From Parabacteroides sp. Marseille-P3160 (GTDB lineage Bacteria; Bacteroidota; Bacteroidia; Bacteroidales; Tannerellaceae), in contig NZ_LT799418.1 of NCBI RefSeq assembly GCF_900162725.1, positions 2,397,434 to 2,461,433 on the forward strand: a stretch of DNA of 64,000 nt, written 5' to 3'. The notes beneath the pieces were generated by a model. That model was not told where the DNA came from and ran no database searches. It saw only the letters and a list, made by a program, of their open reading frames with translations. The position numbers and the translations under genes were made by a program. Below are positions 17,354 to 25,968 of the stretch, piece after piece (the stretch's first letter is position 1; each line of letters starts with the position of its first letter).

Positions 17354-19713
17354 ATGCTAATGCATTATTTAAAAATAGCGATTCGAAGCATTCTCCGGGA
17401 TAAAGGATATTCCGTAGTCAATATCTTGGGTTTATCGATCGCGGTCGCCTGTTGTTTCCTGCTCATCTTCTGGGTGAAGTTCGAAATGAGCTACGAGGAT
17501 TGCTTTGTGAATGCTGACCGGATTTATCGCCTAATGGAAGTGGAAAAACGGGAAGATGGATTATCTCATACAACTAATATTCATCCTGAAATATCAAAGG
17601 GATTGAAGAATACCTTTCCGCAAATCGAGGCAGTCACGACTGTTTTCAGTATGTTAAGTCCTTTTTGGGAGGTTGGTAAGCCCGGAGATGGAATTATATT
17701 AAACTTTACGGAGGTTAATGATCTGGATTTTCTGGCTATGTTCGACTTTGAATATATAGAAGGTTCGCCGCAGAATGTTGTCGCTACAAGGGGATGTGTA
17801 TTGTCTGAGGAAGTTGCACACAAGTTTTTTGGTAATTCTTCTGCTATCGGACGAACGTTGGCTAATGGACCGGAAGAGTATTTAAGTATACAATACAGGC
17901 GGTTGTGAGGATTCCTAAAAATACGCAAATCCGGTTTGATCTTCTATATGTTTCTGATAAGATTAATTATGGGATACATTATATTATGCTTAAAAAAGGC
18001 ACGAGAATTAGACCCGAATTTCGAAATCAGCTTGCCAACTTTTTGACTACAACAAGAGATACAAAAAATACGCTTGAATTACAACCATTAAAGAAGATTC
18101 ATCTATACACTCCCCGTAATATTACATCCAAAGAGGAGACAATGAAATATGGCAGTCTTTCCCAGATTTATTTTTTTTCATTCGCTGTCCTATTAATTCT
18201 TTGCGTAGCGATAATCAATTACGTGAATACTTCCGTCGCCCGAGCGATGAACCGGATTAAAGAGGTGGGGGTTCGAAAGGTGACCGGCGCTACAAGACGG
18301 CAATTGATTGTACGTTTCTTATTTGAAGCGTTTCTCGTTTCATTCGTTGCTGTTCTCTTGGGATTATTGCTGGTGGAATTTCTGTTTCCTTCGTTTACCC
18401 AACTGATGGGAAATCGACTTACGTTTGATCTTAACTGGCAATCATTTCTTATTACTATGCTTTTTTGTATCCTGATTTCATTTTTATCGGGAGGATATGC
18501 TGCCTTTTACCTCTCGTCATTTTCACCCATTCTGATTTTTCGGGGTGGAAGTAAAACAGGCTCGAAAAAAGGATTGCGTGCATTGCTGATAGGCATTCAA
18601 TTCTTCCTTTCGGTCGGAGTGTTGATTTGTACATTTTTTATTTACAAGCAAATACATACCATCTTTACAGCTGAAACCGGAGTGGATCGGAAAAATATCA
18701 TTGTATTGGAGACCTGGCTATGGTATGAGGCGGAAGATTTTATTCAGGTCATTAAACAAGAAAACCCGAACATTATCGATGCCTCTATTGCCAGTTGCGC
18801 CCCTTATAATGCGAAGTATGGATATAGCGGTATCTATTGGGAAGGCTGTAAAGAGGAGATAAAGAAAATAGAGTTCACACAAATATCCTGTGATTGTCAT
18901 TATGCTAACACCTTTGGTTTAAAGATGGTGGAAGGTGAGTTTATCCCGCCGAATCTTACCTGGTGGCAGTTTTCAGAACCAAAATCATTCAATATAGTCA
19001 TAAATGAGTCATTCAAGAAACTAATGGGTGTAGAGAATCCCATAGGAATTACAATCACTTACAATGAGGGATATAAAGGAAAGATTATCGGTGTTGTGAA
19101 GGATTTTAATTTCAAACCGCTTAAAGACAAGATTACTCCATTAATTATATCATTTAATCCGGAAGTCAGTGACGAACTTTTTATCAAAACTACGGGAAAA
19201 GATCAGCAGCATACTTTGAATTACATTTTATCAAAATATAAGGAAATGAAGGTAAAATGGGCTAAACGTCCTATATTATATCATACCGTTCAGGATGAAT
19301 ATAATCAGATGTATGAAGCCGAGCTGCGGACTGCGGGAGTTTTGTCCGTATTTTCTATTATTTCATTTATCTTATCGTTGATGGGAATTATCAGCATGAT
19401 CTCGTTTATGATTGAGAAGCGGACGAAAGAGATAGCTATCCGTAAGATCAACGGCGCCGGCATGCGGAATATAATTATGCTTTTCGGCAATGATATTCTG
19501 AAAATCACCGCCATTGCCTCCGTTATTGCTATTCCGGCCTGTTACCTGCTGATGGGCGAATGGTTACAGAGCTACGTTTATCGTACGCCGTTGAGCTGGT
19601 GGATATTTGCATTAATACCTTTATGGTTAGTGTTTATTATATTTTTAGTTATTGCCACCCAGGTCTATTTTACCACTCGGCAAAATCCGGTGGAATCGTT
19701 ACGGAGTGAATAA
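17354..19713 (+). pseudogene. MacB/FtsX-type permease 2, frameshifted
   Basis: A paralogue of permeases 1 and 4 interrupted by a frameshift near 17880-17895. The first frame stops at 17908, while homology resumes in another frame at AVVRIPKNTQIRF and stays open to 19713. Joined, the parts would be about 785 residues with both FtsX blocks (RIKEVGVRKVTGATRR, KRTKEIAIRKINGAG). The downstream 600 codons carry no further damage, so the break is recent, or a sequencing error. No homopolymer lies at the break, which argues against routine phase variation. The first 157 bp are almost identical to permease 1. Confidence 0.8.
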
Positions 19714-19732
19714 TTCAAAAGACTAAAATAAG

Positions 19733-21193
19733 ATGAAAAACGTATACTTTTTAATTCCGATAGTCTGTACGCTCACGTTTATCAGTTGCGGAAAATCAAA
19801 AAAACAATCTCTTACTGTAGAAAATCAAGAAAAGGCTGTAATAATCGCTCCAAAGGATTCACTCCAAGAATCAAAAGTCGTATATAACTCAGCCAAAGCA
19901 CAACCAGCTCTTCAAAAACAATCTTCGGGTATAGGAAAAAGAGAAATAAATTCCAGTAGCCCTCCGGTGAAACTTAATCTATTGAAAGAAGATACGGAGG
20001 CAAAGGGTATTGACTTGGCTGATTATTATAAAAAAGTACGTTATGTAAAGCTGAAACATCCTTTGTCCTCCCGACAGGGTATTTTCTTAGCCAATACAAC
20101 GATTGAAGTGGATTTTGGAAATAGTATGGCATTTGATTATATAGGTAACCCACAAGTGTTTTTTTCGGATCAAGATATTATTGCAGGAGATCGTTATTTG
20201 GGTTATCATGTTTACGACTTGTCTGGAAAGTTTTCTTATACCTTAGCTCTACCTGATAAACTTCCCTCTTTTGACAAACAGCAACACCATGGTTATTTAC
20301 AGGCTAATGGGATGAAAGGAGAAATTACAGACTTTTCTGTCTTTAAAGAGACGGCACTGATTGCTACGAAAGAAGATGGCCTCTACAAAATGCATCTTTA
20401 TAACCTCAAAAGAAGAAAAGGAGAATACACGACAAGTTATGATAAGCGACCTGATATAGCCAGATTGATTAATCGGAATGAATATATTAGTTACAATCCG
20501 CTCCCTGATTTTAAACAGCGAAAAGCGATTTGGAGTGTTGTTAATGGAATACAAGGAAATATTGTTTCGGAATTTCTCAGTTTCAATCCTATATTAGACC
20601 CTGATGAGAAGGTCTTCACTTTTCCTGAATATAATATAGCATACTACTATAATGATCAGCTTTTTTTACGTCAAGCTTTTAACGACACGATATACAAAGT
20701 CCAGTCTCCACAAACATTGGAAGCTGTATATATCCTTGATACAGGGAATAAAAAACTGACAGTTAAAGATGCGGCCACTGCCAAAACAAAAGACAAGTTG
20801 ATTTTTGGATTCTGTCTGGAGACAAATGATTTTTTATATCTCCATTACTCTTTGGATAGGGATGTGCCCCATATGGTAGAGACCAATCAAGTAAAATTTA
20901 GAGATTATTTTTTCGATAAGAAAGATAAACATTTATATCGTATTCAAATGAGTACATTTCCGGAAGGTTCTATTATCAAGAATAGTCTTAAAGACACTCT
21001 CCCGCTTAAAATATCAGATGCACGGTGGAATGGGAGATCGCTTTATGCGACCTACACCAAACAACAGTTGGGAGAAATTCTCAGAAGTAATTACTTCTCT
21101 GAATTATCAACCTCACAGCAACAAAAAACAAGAGAAATGTACGATTCGACGAACGAAGATGAGTTGGTATTGATGATTCTGGAAAGATCTTAA
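19733..21193 (+). CDS. Beta-propeller-like lipoprotein
   Basis: A 486-residue lipoprotein (MKNVYFLIPIVCTLTFISC, lipobox FISC). The motif DLADYYKKVRYVKLKHP resembles the opening of Bacteroidetes 6-bladed beta-propeller (DUF5128/DUF4221-like) proteins, and late motifs (LETNDFLYLHYS, FFDKKDKHLYRI) fit this too. About 75 residues of low-complexity linker separate the lipid anchor from the fold. It follows the frameshifted permease 2; a paralogue at 31272 follows permease 4 and its TonB-like lipoprotein. It may bind a ligand or partner at the membrane surface (inference). Confidence 0.68.
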   Translation: MKNVYFLIPIVCTLTFISCGKSKKQSLTVENQEKAVIIAPKDSLQESKVVYNSAKAQPALQKQSSGIGKREINSSSPPVKLNLLKEDTEAKGIDLADYYKKVRYVKLKHPLSSRQGIFLANTTIEVDFGNSMAFDYIGNPQVFFSDQDIIAGDRYLGYHVYDLSGKFSYTLALPDKLPSFDKQQHHGYLQANGMKGEITDFSVFKETALIATKEDGLYKMHLYNLKRRKGEYTTSYDKRPDIARLINRNEYISYNPLPDFKQRKAIWSVVNGIQGNIVSEFLSFNPILDPDEKVFTFPEYNIAYYYNDQLFLRQAFNDTIYKVQSPQTLEAVYILDTGNKKLTVKDAATAKTKDKLIFGFCLETNDFLYLHYSLDRDVPHMVETNQVKFRDYFFDKKDKHLYRIQMSTFPEGSIIKNSLKDTLPLKISDARWNGRSLYATYTKQQLGEILRSNYFSELSTSQQQKTREMYDSTNEDELVLMILERS

Positions 21194-21274
21194 TTCTATC
21201 TATCATACCGGCAGAATCATTAAAAAGTGAAAGATACAATATTGCAATCATTACGCCGCAGGGAAGGTCTTTCA

Positions 21275-21309
21275 ATGCGATTCCGTACCTAATATGTGCA
21301 TATATGCAC
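21275..21309 (+). promoter_or_regulatory. Enhancer pair for sigma-54 promoter 2
   Basis: A degenerate ATGCGATTCCGTAC (21275-21288) and a perfect GTGCATATATGCAC (21296-21309) begin 21 bp apart, with the second 70 bp before the -24 GG. The spacing is identical to the other two sites. Confidence 0.7.
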
Positions 21310-21364
21310 CTTTTGGGATATGTCTACGTTTTGTATTATTCTCATATATAGTCATTTGTTGGAA

Positions 21365-21380
21365 TGGTGCGATTCTTGCT
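21365..21380 (+). promoter_or_regulatory. Sigma-54 promoter 2
   Basis: TGGTGCGATTCTTGCT keeps both the -24 GG and the -12 GC, the best RpoN match of the three. It lies 26 bp before the start codon of a broken tolC, so it now drives a decayed gene and possibly the sequence beyond it. Confidence 0.72.
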
Positions 21381-21405
21381 TTATTGTTAATAAATAAGTC
21401 AAAAG

Positions 21406-21632
21406 ATGAGAAGATATATTTCATTAGTGATACTTTTTCTGGGGATGGTATCTTACCTGCGGAGTCAGACATACGATATACGCTGCGCTTGACGGTGGAA
21501 ACAGCTGTGCAGATTGCTCGCCGGCAATCGCTGGATGTAGTAGTTGCACGGCATAGCTTTCGTTCCGCTTACTGGAATTATTGTTTTTATAAGCAAACTA
21601 CCGGCCTTCACTGACGTTTACTTCAACTCCTA
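21406..21632 (+). pseudogene. tolC-like outer membrane efflux gene, 5' remnant
   Basis: The ATG at 21406 opens a frame close to the intact TolC at 23211 (MRRYISLVILFLGMVSYLRSQ, split by a later break). A 2-bp insertion in TACGATATACGCTG shifts the frame; TLRLTVETAVQIARR and ARHSFRSAYWNYCFYK then continue in another frame until a 1-bp loss (TAAGCAAACTACC). Homology ends near TTCAACTCC at about 21632, leaving only the first 75 or so codons. The promoter and enhancers upstream remain intact, so this is a decayed duplicate of the tolC operon start. Confidence 0.82.
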
Positions 21633-22111
21633 ATTCAGGCTTATTTCCTAAAGAGAGTACTGAGAATAAATCCTTGAAGATAGAAATATTCAAACAGCAA
21701 GGGCTGAAGATATCCCAACCTATTTCAATGACTGGTTCAAGAACACGGCGAATTTACTCCGACCTCTGTATTTTCACCTAAAAGGGAGCTTACGAAGAAC
21801 TGCTATGTTCCGATTTATCCAGGATAAGCCAGCAAAAATGGCATGAGAATATCTTTATCAAAGCATTTTGTTTTTAAATTTTGTCTTTTTAATAAATTTA
21901 AAATATGCATAATTGATTCTTTTACTTCCATATGATTCTTCTCATTCCAGATGCAACAAAATATCGTATTTTTTGAGGGGAACGTCAAGACCGCTTTCTA
22001 TCATTTACGGAGTATTTTAGCGAAAAAGGATTGATTGTACTTCGACAAAAATAGCCGAAATATCGTTTCAATATTTTTACATGTCTGTGAATAAACTGAA
22101 AAACTATTATG
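21633..22111. other. Intergenic stretch without a recognised gene
   Basis: About 480 bp follow the tolC remnant. Only short frames occur, for example one of about 45 codons near 21700-21845 that I do not recognise. It may be scrambled remains of the lost tolC operon, but no homology to the intact tolC or adaptor genes is evident. It is AT-rich toward the right. Confidence 0.5.
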
Positions 22112-22119
22112 TAATTTTG
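22112..22119 (+). promoter_or_regulatory. Candidate -7 box for the metallopeptidase
   Basis: TAATTTTG fits TAnnTTTG and predicts a start near 22126. This excludes the upstream ATG at 22081 and supports the ATG at 22144. No good -33 element is seen. Confidence 0.4.
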
Positions 22120-22143
22120 TACTACAACCAAACAACAAATATT

Positions 22144-23010
22144 ATGAAAAAACTGATACTATTACTTTCTTTACTATTAATCGTACTTCTATCGTTATTT
22201 GTATATGGCAGGCTTTCAGAAAATCCTCTCGATCGGCAAGTGAGATTAGCAGGAATGGTGACCCAAAAGGAAGGGAACTTTAAATTCTCCATGTCGAAAA
22301 CATTGAGCCGTTCCGAGCGGAAAGAACTTATAACAAGGACCAAGGAGTGCATTACGCGAAGCCTTGAATTAATCCATGAGCCGCCGTTCGATGACGCTAT
22401 CCATTTCGTATTGGTTCCTACCAGGAATGATATGAAAAATCTTTTGGGAACAGGTATTGGAGGAACTGCTTTCCCCAAAGATTACGAATCTTATCCCGAG
22501 GGTGCAAGACCTGATGTAAATTTAATATATGCGGTACATGGAGGCAAACATAACGCGCTCGGGCATGAAGTGATGCATATGGTAGCCTTTCTCAAATGGG
22601 GACAGACACATGACTTTTCTCCTTGGTTTGAAGAAGGTCTGGCCACATTATCCTCCCCTGAAACAGAAGATTGCGATGGGTATACTTTCGAACAACGGTA
22701 TGTATATTTCCTGCAAAACGGAAAACTTATACCTCCTGATTCAACCATGAATTTTTACCAGAAAGGAGATAGTTTGATTCAAAGAAAAATATTTTATAAT
22801 CAAGCAGCCTATATGGTAGGTTATCTAATTGATAATTATGGAATAGGAAATTTCAAGCAGTTGTGGCAAAACGGCATGGGCGATTTTGAAAAGATATACG
22901 GAATCCCGTTTGAGAATTGCATCCGGAAAATCAACGATGAGCTAAATAAAAAATATTCAGAACCAATCAATTTTAGTAGGGAAGCGTTTACTGAAAATTG
23001 TATAAAATAG
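22144..23010 (+). CDS. Membrane-anchored or secreted zinc metallopeptidase (MA clan-like)
   Basis: 288 residues from the ATG at 22144; an N-terminal hydrophobic segment (LILLLSLLLIVLLSLFVYG) acts as anchor or signal. The gluzincin signature is clear: H141-E142-V-M-H145 (GHEVMH), with downstream FEEGLATL (E163/E164) as the likely third ligand. The exact family is not recognised. It lies between the broken and intact tolC genes on the same strand, but the intact tolC has its own sigma-54 promoter. It could process a secreted peptide or lipoprotein substrate of the export system (inference). Confidence 0.75.
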   Translation: MKKLILLLSLLLIVLLSLFVYGRLSENPLDRQVRLAGMVTQKEGNFKFSMSKTLSRSERKELITRTKECITRSLELIHEPPFDDAIHFVLVPTRNDMKNLLGTGIGGTAFPKDYESYPEGARPDVNLIYAVHGGKHNALGHEVMHMVAFLKWGQTHDFSPWFEEGLATLSSPETEDCDGYTFEQRYVYFLQNGKLIPPDSTMNFYQKGDSLIQRKIFYNQAAYMVGYLIDNYGIGNFKQLWQNGMGDFEKIYGIPFENCIRKINDELNKKYSEPINFSREAFTENCIK

Positions 23011-23079
23011 ACACAGGCTTTTCCTGTTTAGACAATCGAAATAGAGGTTGAGCCGTTATCAGCTTAATCTCTACTATTC

Positions 23080-23114
23080 GTGCGATTTCGCACCCTTGGT
23101 GTGCGTATTTGCAC
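23080..23114 (+). promoter_or_regulatory. Enhancer pair for sigma-54 promoter 3
   Basis: GTGCGATTTCGCAC (23080-23093) and GTGCGTATTTGCAC (23101-23114) start 21 bp apart, and the second is 70 bp before the -24 GG. It is nearly identical to the pair at 14277. Confidence 0.77.
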
Positions 23115-23169
23115 ATTTTATGGGTGGTGTTATTTTTATATATTGCTATTATTTAGTACTTTAATCCAA

Positions 23170-23185
23170 TGGCATGATTCTTGAT
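23170..23185 (+). promoter_or_regulatory. Sigma-54 promoter 3
   Basis: TGGCATGATTCTTGAT has the -24 GG and a TTG at -12, as in promoter 1. Transcription would start near 23196, just before the tolC ATG at 23211. Confidence 0.75.
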
Positions 23186-23210
23186 TTCCTTATAGCAGAT
23201 ACTTCAAAAG

Positions 23211-24692
23211 ATGAGAAGAAAAATCGCATACGTGATACTGCTTTTGGGAATGGTTTCGTACGTTGTACGAAGCCAGTCGTACGATACGCTGCGCCTGACG
23301 GTGGAGACGGCTGTGAAGATCGCCCGCCGGCAGTCACCGGATGTGCTGGTCGCACGGCATAGCTTTCGTTCTGCCTACTGGAACTATTGTTTCTATAAGG
23401 CAAACTACCGGCCCTCACTGACGTTTACATCAACTCCCAATTTCAACCACCAAATCAATGTCGTTAATTTATCGGACGGTTCTTCCCACTATGTGGAACA
23501 AAACCAATTGATGGCAGACGGGGCTCTTTCGATTACACAGAATATTCCGTGGACCGGAGGTTCCTTGTCTGTCAATAGCGGCTTGCAACGCCTGGATTTA
23601 TACGGAGACAGCCGGACGCATACTTACAAATCCAATCCGGTGACGGTGACATACGAGCAAGCGCTATTCGGTTACAATTCTTTGAAATGGGATAAAAAGA
23701 TAGAACCGTTGCGCTTCGAAGAAGCGAAGAAATCTTATGTGGAGACACTGGAACTGGTTTCGACCCGGGCCGTGACTAAGTTTTTTGACCTGGCCCGGGC
23801 ACAAACGAATTTGCGTATCGCGTCGACGAACTATGCGAACGCGGACACTTTATACATATTTGCCCAGGGGCGTTATAATATCGGAACGATCACAGAGAAT
23901 GAGATGTTGCAATTGGAGGTGAACCGGTTGACGGAAGAAAGCAACCGGATGAATGCCCAAATCGAGGTGGATGATTATATGCAGGAATTGCGATCCTACC
24001 TGGGGATGACGGATCGGGTGGTCATTGAAGTGGAAGTCCGTCCGGAGATCCCTGCTGCACAGGTGGAGCTGGACGAGGCATTAAGCCTTGCTTTCTCCAA
24101 TAGTCCCGACAGGATCACGATGGAACGCAGGAAACGGGAGAGCGAGAGTAATGTGGCGTATGCCCGGTCTCTTTCCGGTCTGAAGGCCGATATCTATGCA
24201 CAGGTCGGATTGACGCAAACGGGGGATAAAGTCAGTTCCGCCTATAAAGATCCGTTGAACCAGCAATATATTCAATTAGGGCTGCGTTTGCCCATCCTGG
24301 ACTGGGGGAGGGGGAAAGGGCGGATCCGTGTGGCCGAATCGAATCGGGACATGGTGTATACGCAAGTGGAGCAGGATATGACTAACTTTGAACTCAATGT
24401 GCTGAAAGTGGTAAAGCAATTCAACTTGCAAACGAGTAAAGTCAATGTGGCGGCTAAGACCGATCAGACGGCTAATCGCCGGAACGAGGTGGCGCGCCGG
24501 CTGTATATCCTGGGCAAATCGACAATCCTGGATCTGAATGCTTCCATTTCGGAGAAAGATACGGCAAAACGGAATTATATTAATGCGTTGTATAATTATT
24601 GGACGCTTTATTATACCCTGCGAAGCCTGACTCTGTTCGACTTTGTGAAGGGAATGCCTTTGACGGAAGATTACGAATCCCTATTGAAATAA
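23211..24692 (+). CDS. TolC-family outer membrane efflux protein
   Basis: A 493-residue outer membrane channel. A signal peptide (about residues 1-21, ending VVRSQ) precedes two outer-membrane-efflux repeats of helical and beta-barrel segments (TVETAVKIARRQSPDVLVARHSF; LDEALSLAFSNSPDRITMERRKRE). The long helices fit the periplasmic tunnel. It begins a sigma-54 operon with the HlyD-type adaptor 8 bp downstream and permease 3 after that. Function is export of an unknown substrate in a tripartite complex. Confidence 0.92.
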   Translation: MRRKIAYVILLLGMVSYVVRSQSYDTLRLTVETAVKIARRQSPDVLVARHSFRSAYWNYCFYKANYRPSLTFTSTPNFNHQINVVNLSDGSSHYVEQNQLMADGALSITQNIPWTGGSLSVNSGLQRLDLYGDSRTHTYKSNPVTVTYEQALFGYNSLKWDKKIEPLRFEEAKKSYVETLELVSTRAVTKFFDLARAQTNLRIASTNYANADTLYIFAQGRYNIGTITENEMLQLEVNRLTEESNRMNAQIEVDDYMQELRSYLGMTDRVVIEVEVRPEIPAAQVELDEALSLAFSNSPDRITMERRKRESESNVAYARSLSGLKADIYAQVGLTQTGDKVSSAYKDPLNQQYIQLGLRLPILDWGRGKGRIRVAESNRDMVYTQVEQDMTNFELNVLKVVKQFNLQTSKVNVAAKTDQTANRRNEVARRLYILGKSTILDLNASISEKDTAKRNYINALYNYWTLYYTLRSLTLFDFVKGMPLTEDYESLLK

Positions 24693-24700
24693 AAACGATT

Positions 24701-25957
24701 ATGAGTATGGATATACCCTTGAAAAAGAAACATCCGGTCTGGAAATACAAATACCTGATCGGAGGGAGTGTGGTTTTGCTGGCGCTTCTTATCTATTTGC
24801 TGGTATTGGCTACCGGCCCTTCCCGCTTGCGGTATGACCGGGAACAGGTACAGATTGTGGAAGTGAAACAGGATAAGTTTATGGAATACCTGGATGTGGA
24901 GGGGCTGGCCCAACCCAAATTGACGATCAAGTTGAACAGTATGGAAAGTGGCATTGTCGAACGGATTGTTGCGGAAGACGGGAGCATGTTAAAGCGGGGC
25001 GATACCATCCTGATCCTCACAAATCCCGATTTGCAGCGTACGATCGAAGACGAACGGGATGAATTGGAGAAACAACAGGTGTCCTATAAGGAGAAAGCGT
25101 TGCAAATGGAGCGGAAAACTTCCGAGCTGAAACGCACTGTTTTGAAAACGAAGTACGAATTAGACCGGCTGAGCAAGCAATATAACCTGGATCAGGAAGA
25201 GTATAAAATAGGTATCAAAAGCAAAGCCCAACTGGAAGTGGCTTCGGACGATTACGATTATAATCAGAAAAATACGCAACTGTTGCTGCAGGAGTTAAGG
25301 CATGACTCGTTGACGAATCTCATCCAAACGGACTTGATGCGGAGCGATCTGTTGCGCGAAGAAAAACGGTTTAAACGGAGTCATGACCGCCTCGATGACC
25401 TGATTGTGCGGGCGCCGATGGACGGACAATTGAGTTTTGTCAGTGTAATGCCCGGCGAGCGGGTTTCGGCCGGCAACAGCCTCGGCGAGCAAAAAGTGAT
25501 CGACCACTTGAAGATCAGCACGAAAGTCAGCGAATATTATATCGACCGGCTGTCAGTCGGCCTCCCGGCTTCCATCCTTTACCAGGAGAAAAAATATCCG
25601 TTAAAGATATCGAAAATCAATCCGGAGGTTAAGGATCGGCAATTCGATGTCGATTTGGTTTTCACCGGGCAGACGCCGGATAACATCCGGATCGGAAAAA
25701 GTTACCGTCTTCAGGTGGAATTAGGCCAACCCGAAGATGCTTTGGTGGTTGATAAAGGAAATTTCTACCAGGCGACCGGCGGACAGTGGATCTTTAAACT
25801 GAATAAAGATGAGAATAAGGCCGTGAAGGCACCGATCGGGATCGGCCGGCAAAATCCCCGGCAATATGAAATACTGGAAGGATTAAAAGCCGGCGACCGC
25901 GTTATTATCTCCGGTTATGATAACTTTGGCGATGTGCAGGAACTGATCTTGAAATAA
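24701..25957 (+). CDS. HlyD/MacA-type periplasmic adaptor
   Basis: About 418 residues from the ATG at 24701; the longer frame from 24599 lies inside tolC. One transmembrane helix (about 18-40, GGSVVLLALLIYLLVLATG) precedes a split biotinyl-lipoyl domain (IVERIVAEDGSMLKRGD and IVRAPMDGQLSFVSVMPGERV), with a long coiled-coil hairpin between (about 110-245). A beta-barrel and membrane-proximal domain end in GLKAGDRVIISGYDNF. It links the inner-membrane permease to TolC. Eight bp from tolC and 11 bp before permease 3, it is in the same operon. Confidence 0.92.
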   Translation: MSMDIPLKKKHPVWKYKYLIGGSVVLLALLIYLLVLATGPSRLRYDREQVQIVEVKQDKFMEYLDVEGLAQPKLTIKLNSMESGIVERIVAEDGSMLKRGDTILILTNPDLQRTIEDERDELEKQQVSYKEKALQMERKTSELKRTVLKTKYELDRLSKQYNLDQEEYKIGIKSKAQLEVASDDYDYNQKNTQLLLQELRHDSLTNLIQTDLMRSDLLREEKRFKRSHDRLDDLIVRAPMDGQLSFVSVMPGERVSAGNSLGEQKVIDHLKISTKVSEYYIDRLSVGLPASILYQEKKYPLKISKINPEVKDRQFDVDLVFTGQTPDNIRIGKSYRLQVELGQPEDALVVDKGNFYQATGGQWIFKLNKDENKAVKAPIGIGRQNPRQYEILEGLKAGDRVIISGYDNFGDVQELILK

Positions 25958-25968
25958 AGAAAATAACC

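Noticed and set aside
21294-21614. 106-codon frame starting ahead of the tolC remnant
   Set aside because: Its first half is promoter and non-coding sequence read out of frame; only the second half resembles TolC. It is annotated as part of the pseudogene.
21839-21855. A fourth sigma-54-like element (TGGCATGAGAATATC)
   Set aside because: No TTGC at the -12 position and no palindrome pair at the fixed distance.
24599-24700. Longer N-terminus for the adaptor gene
   Set aside because: Lies inside tolC in another frame and would precede the transmembrane segment with an unrelated sequence.
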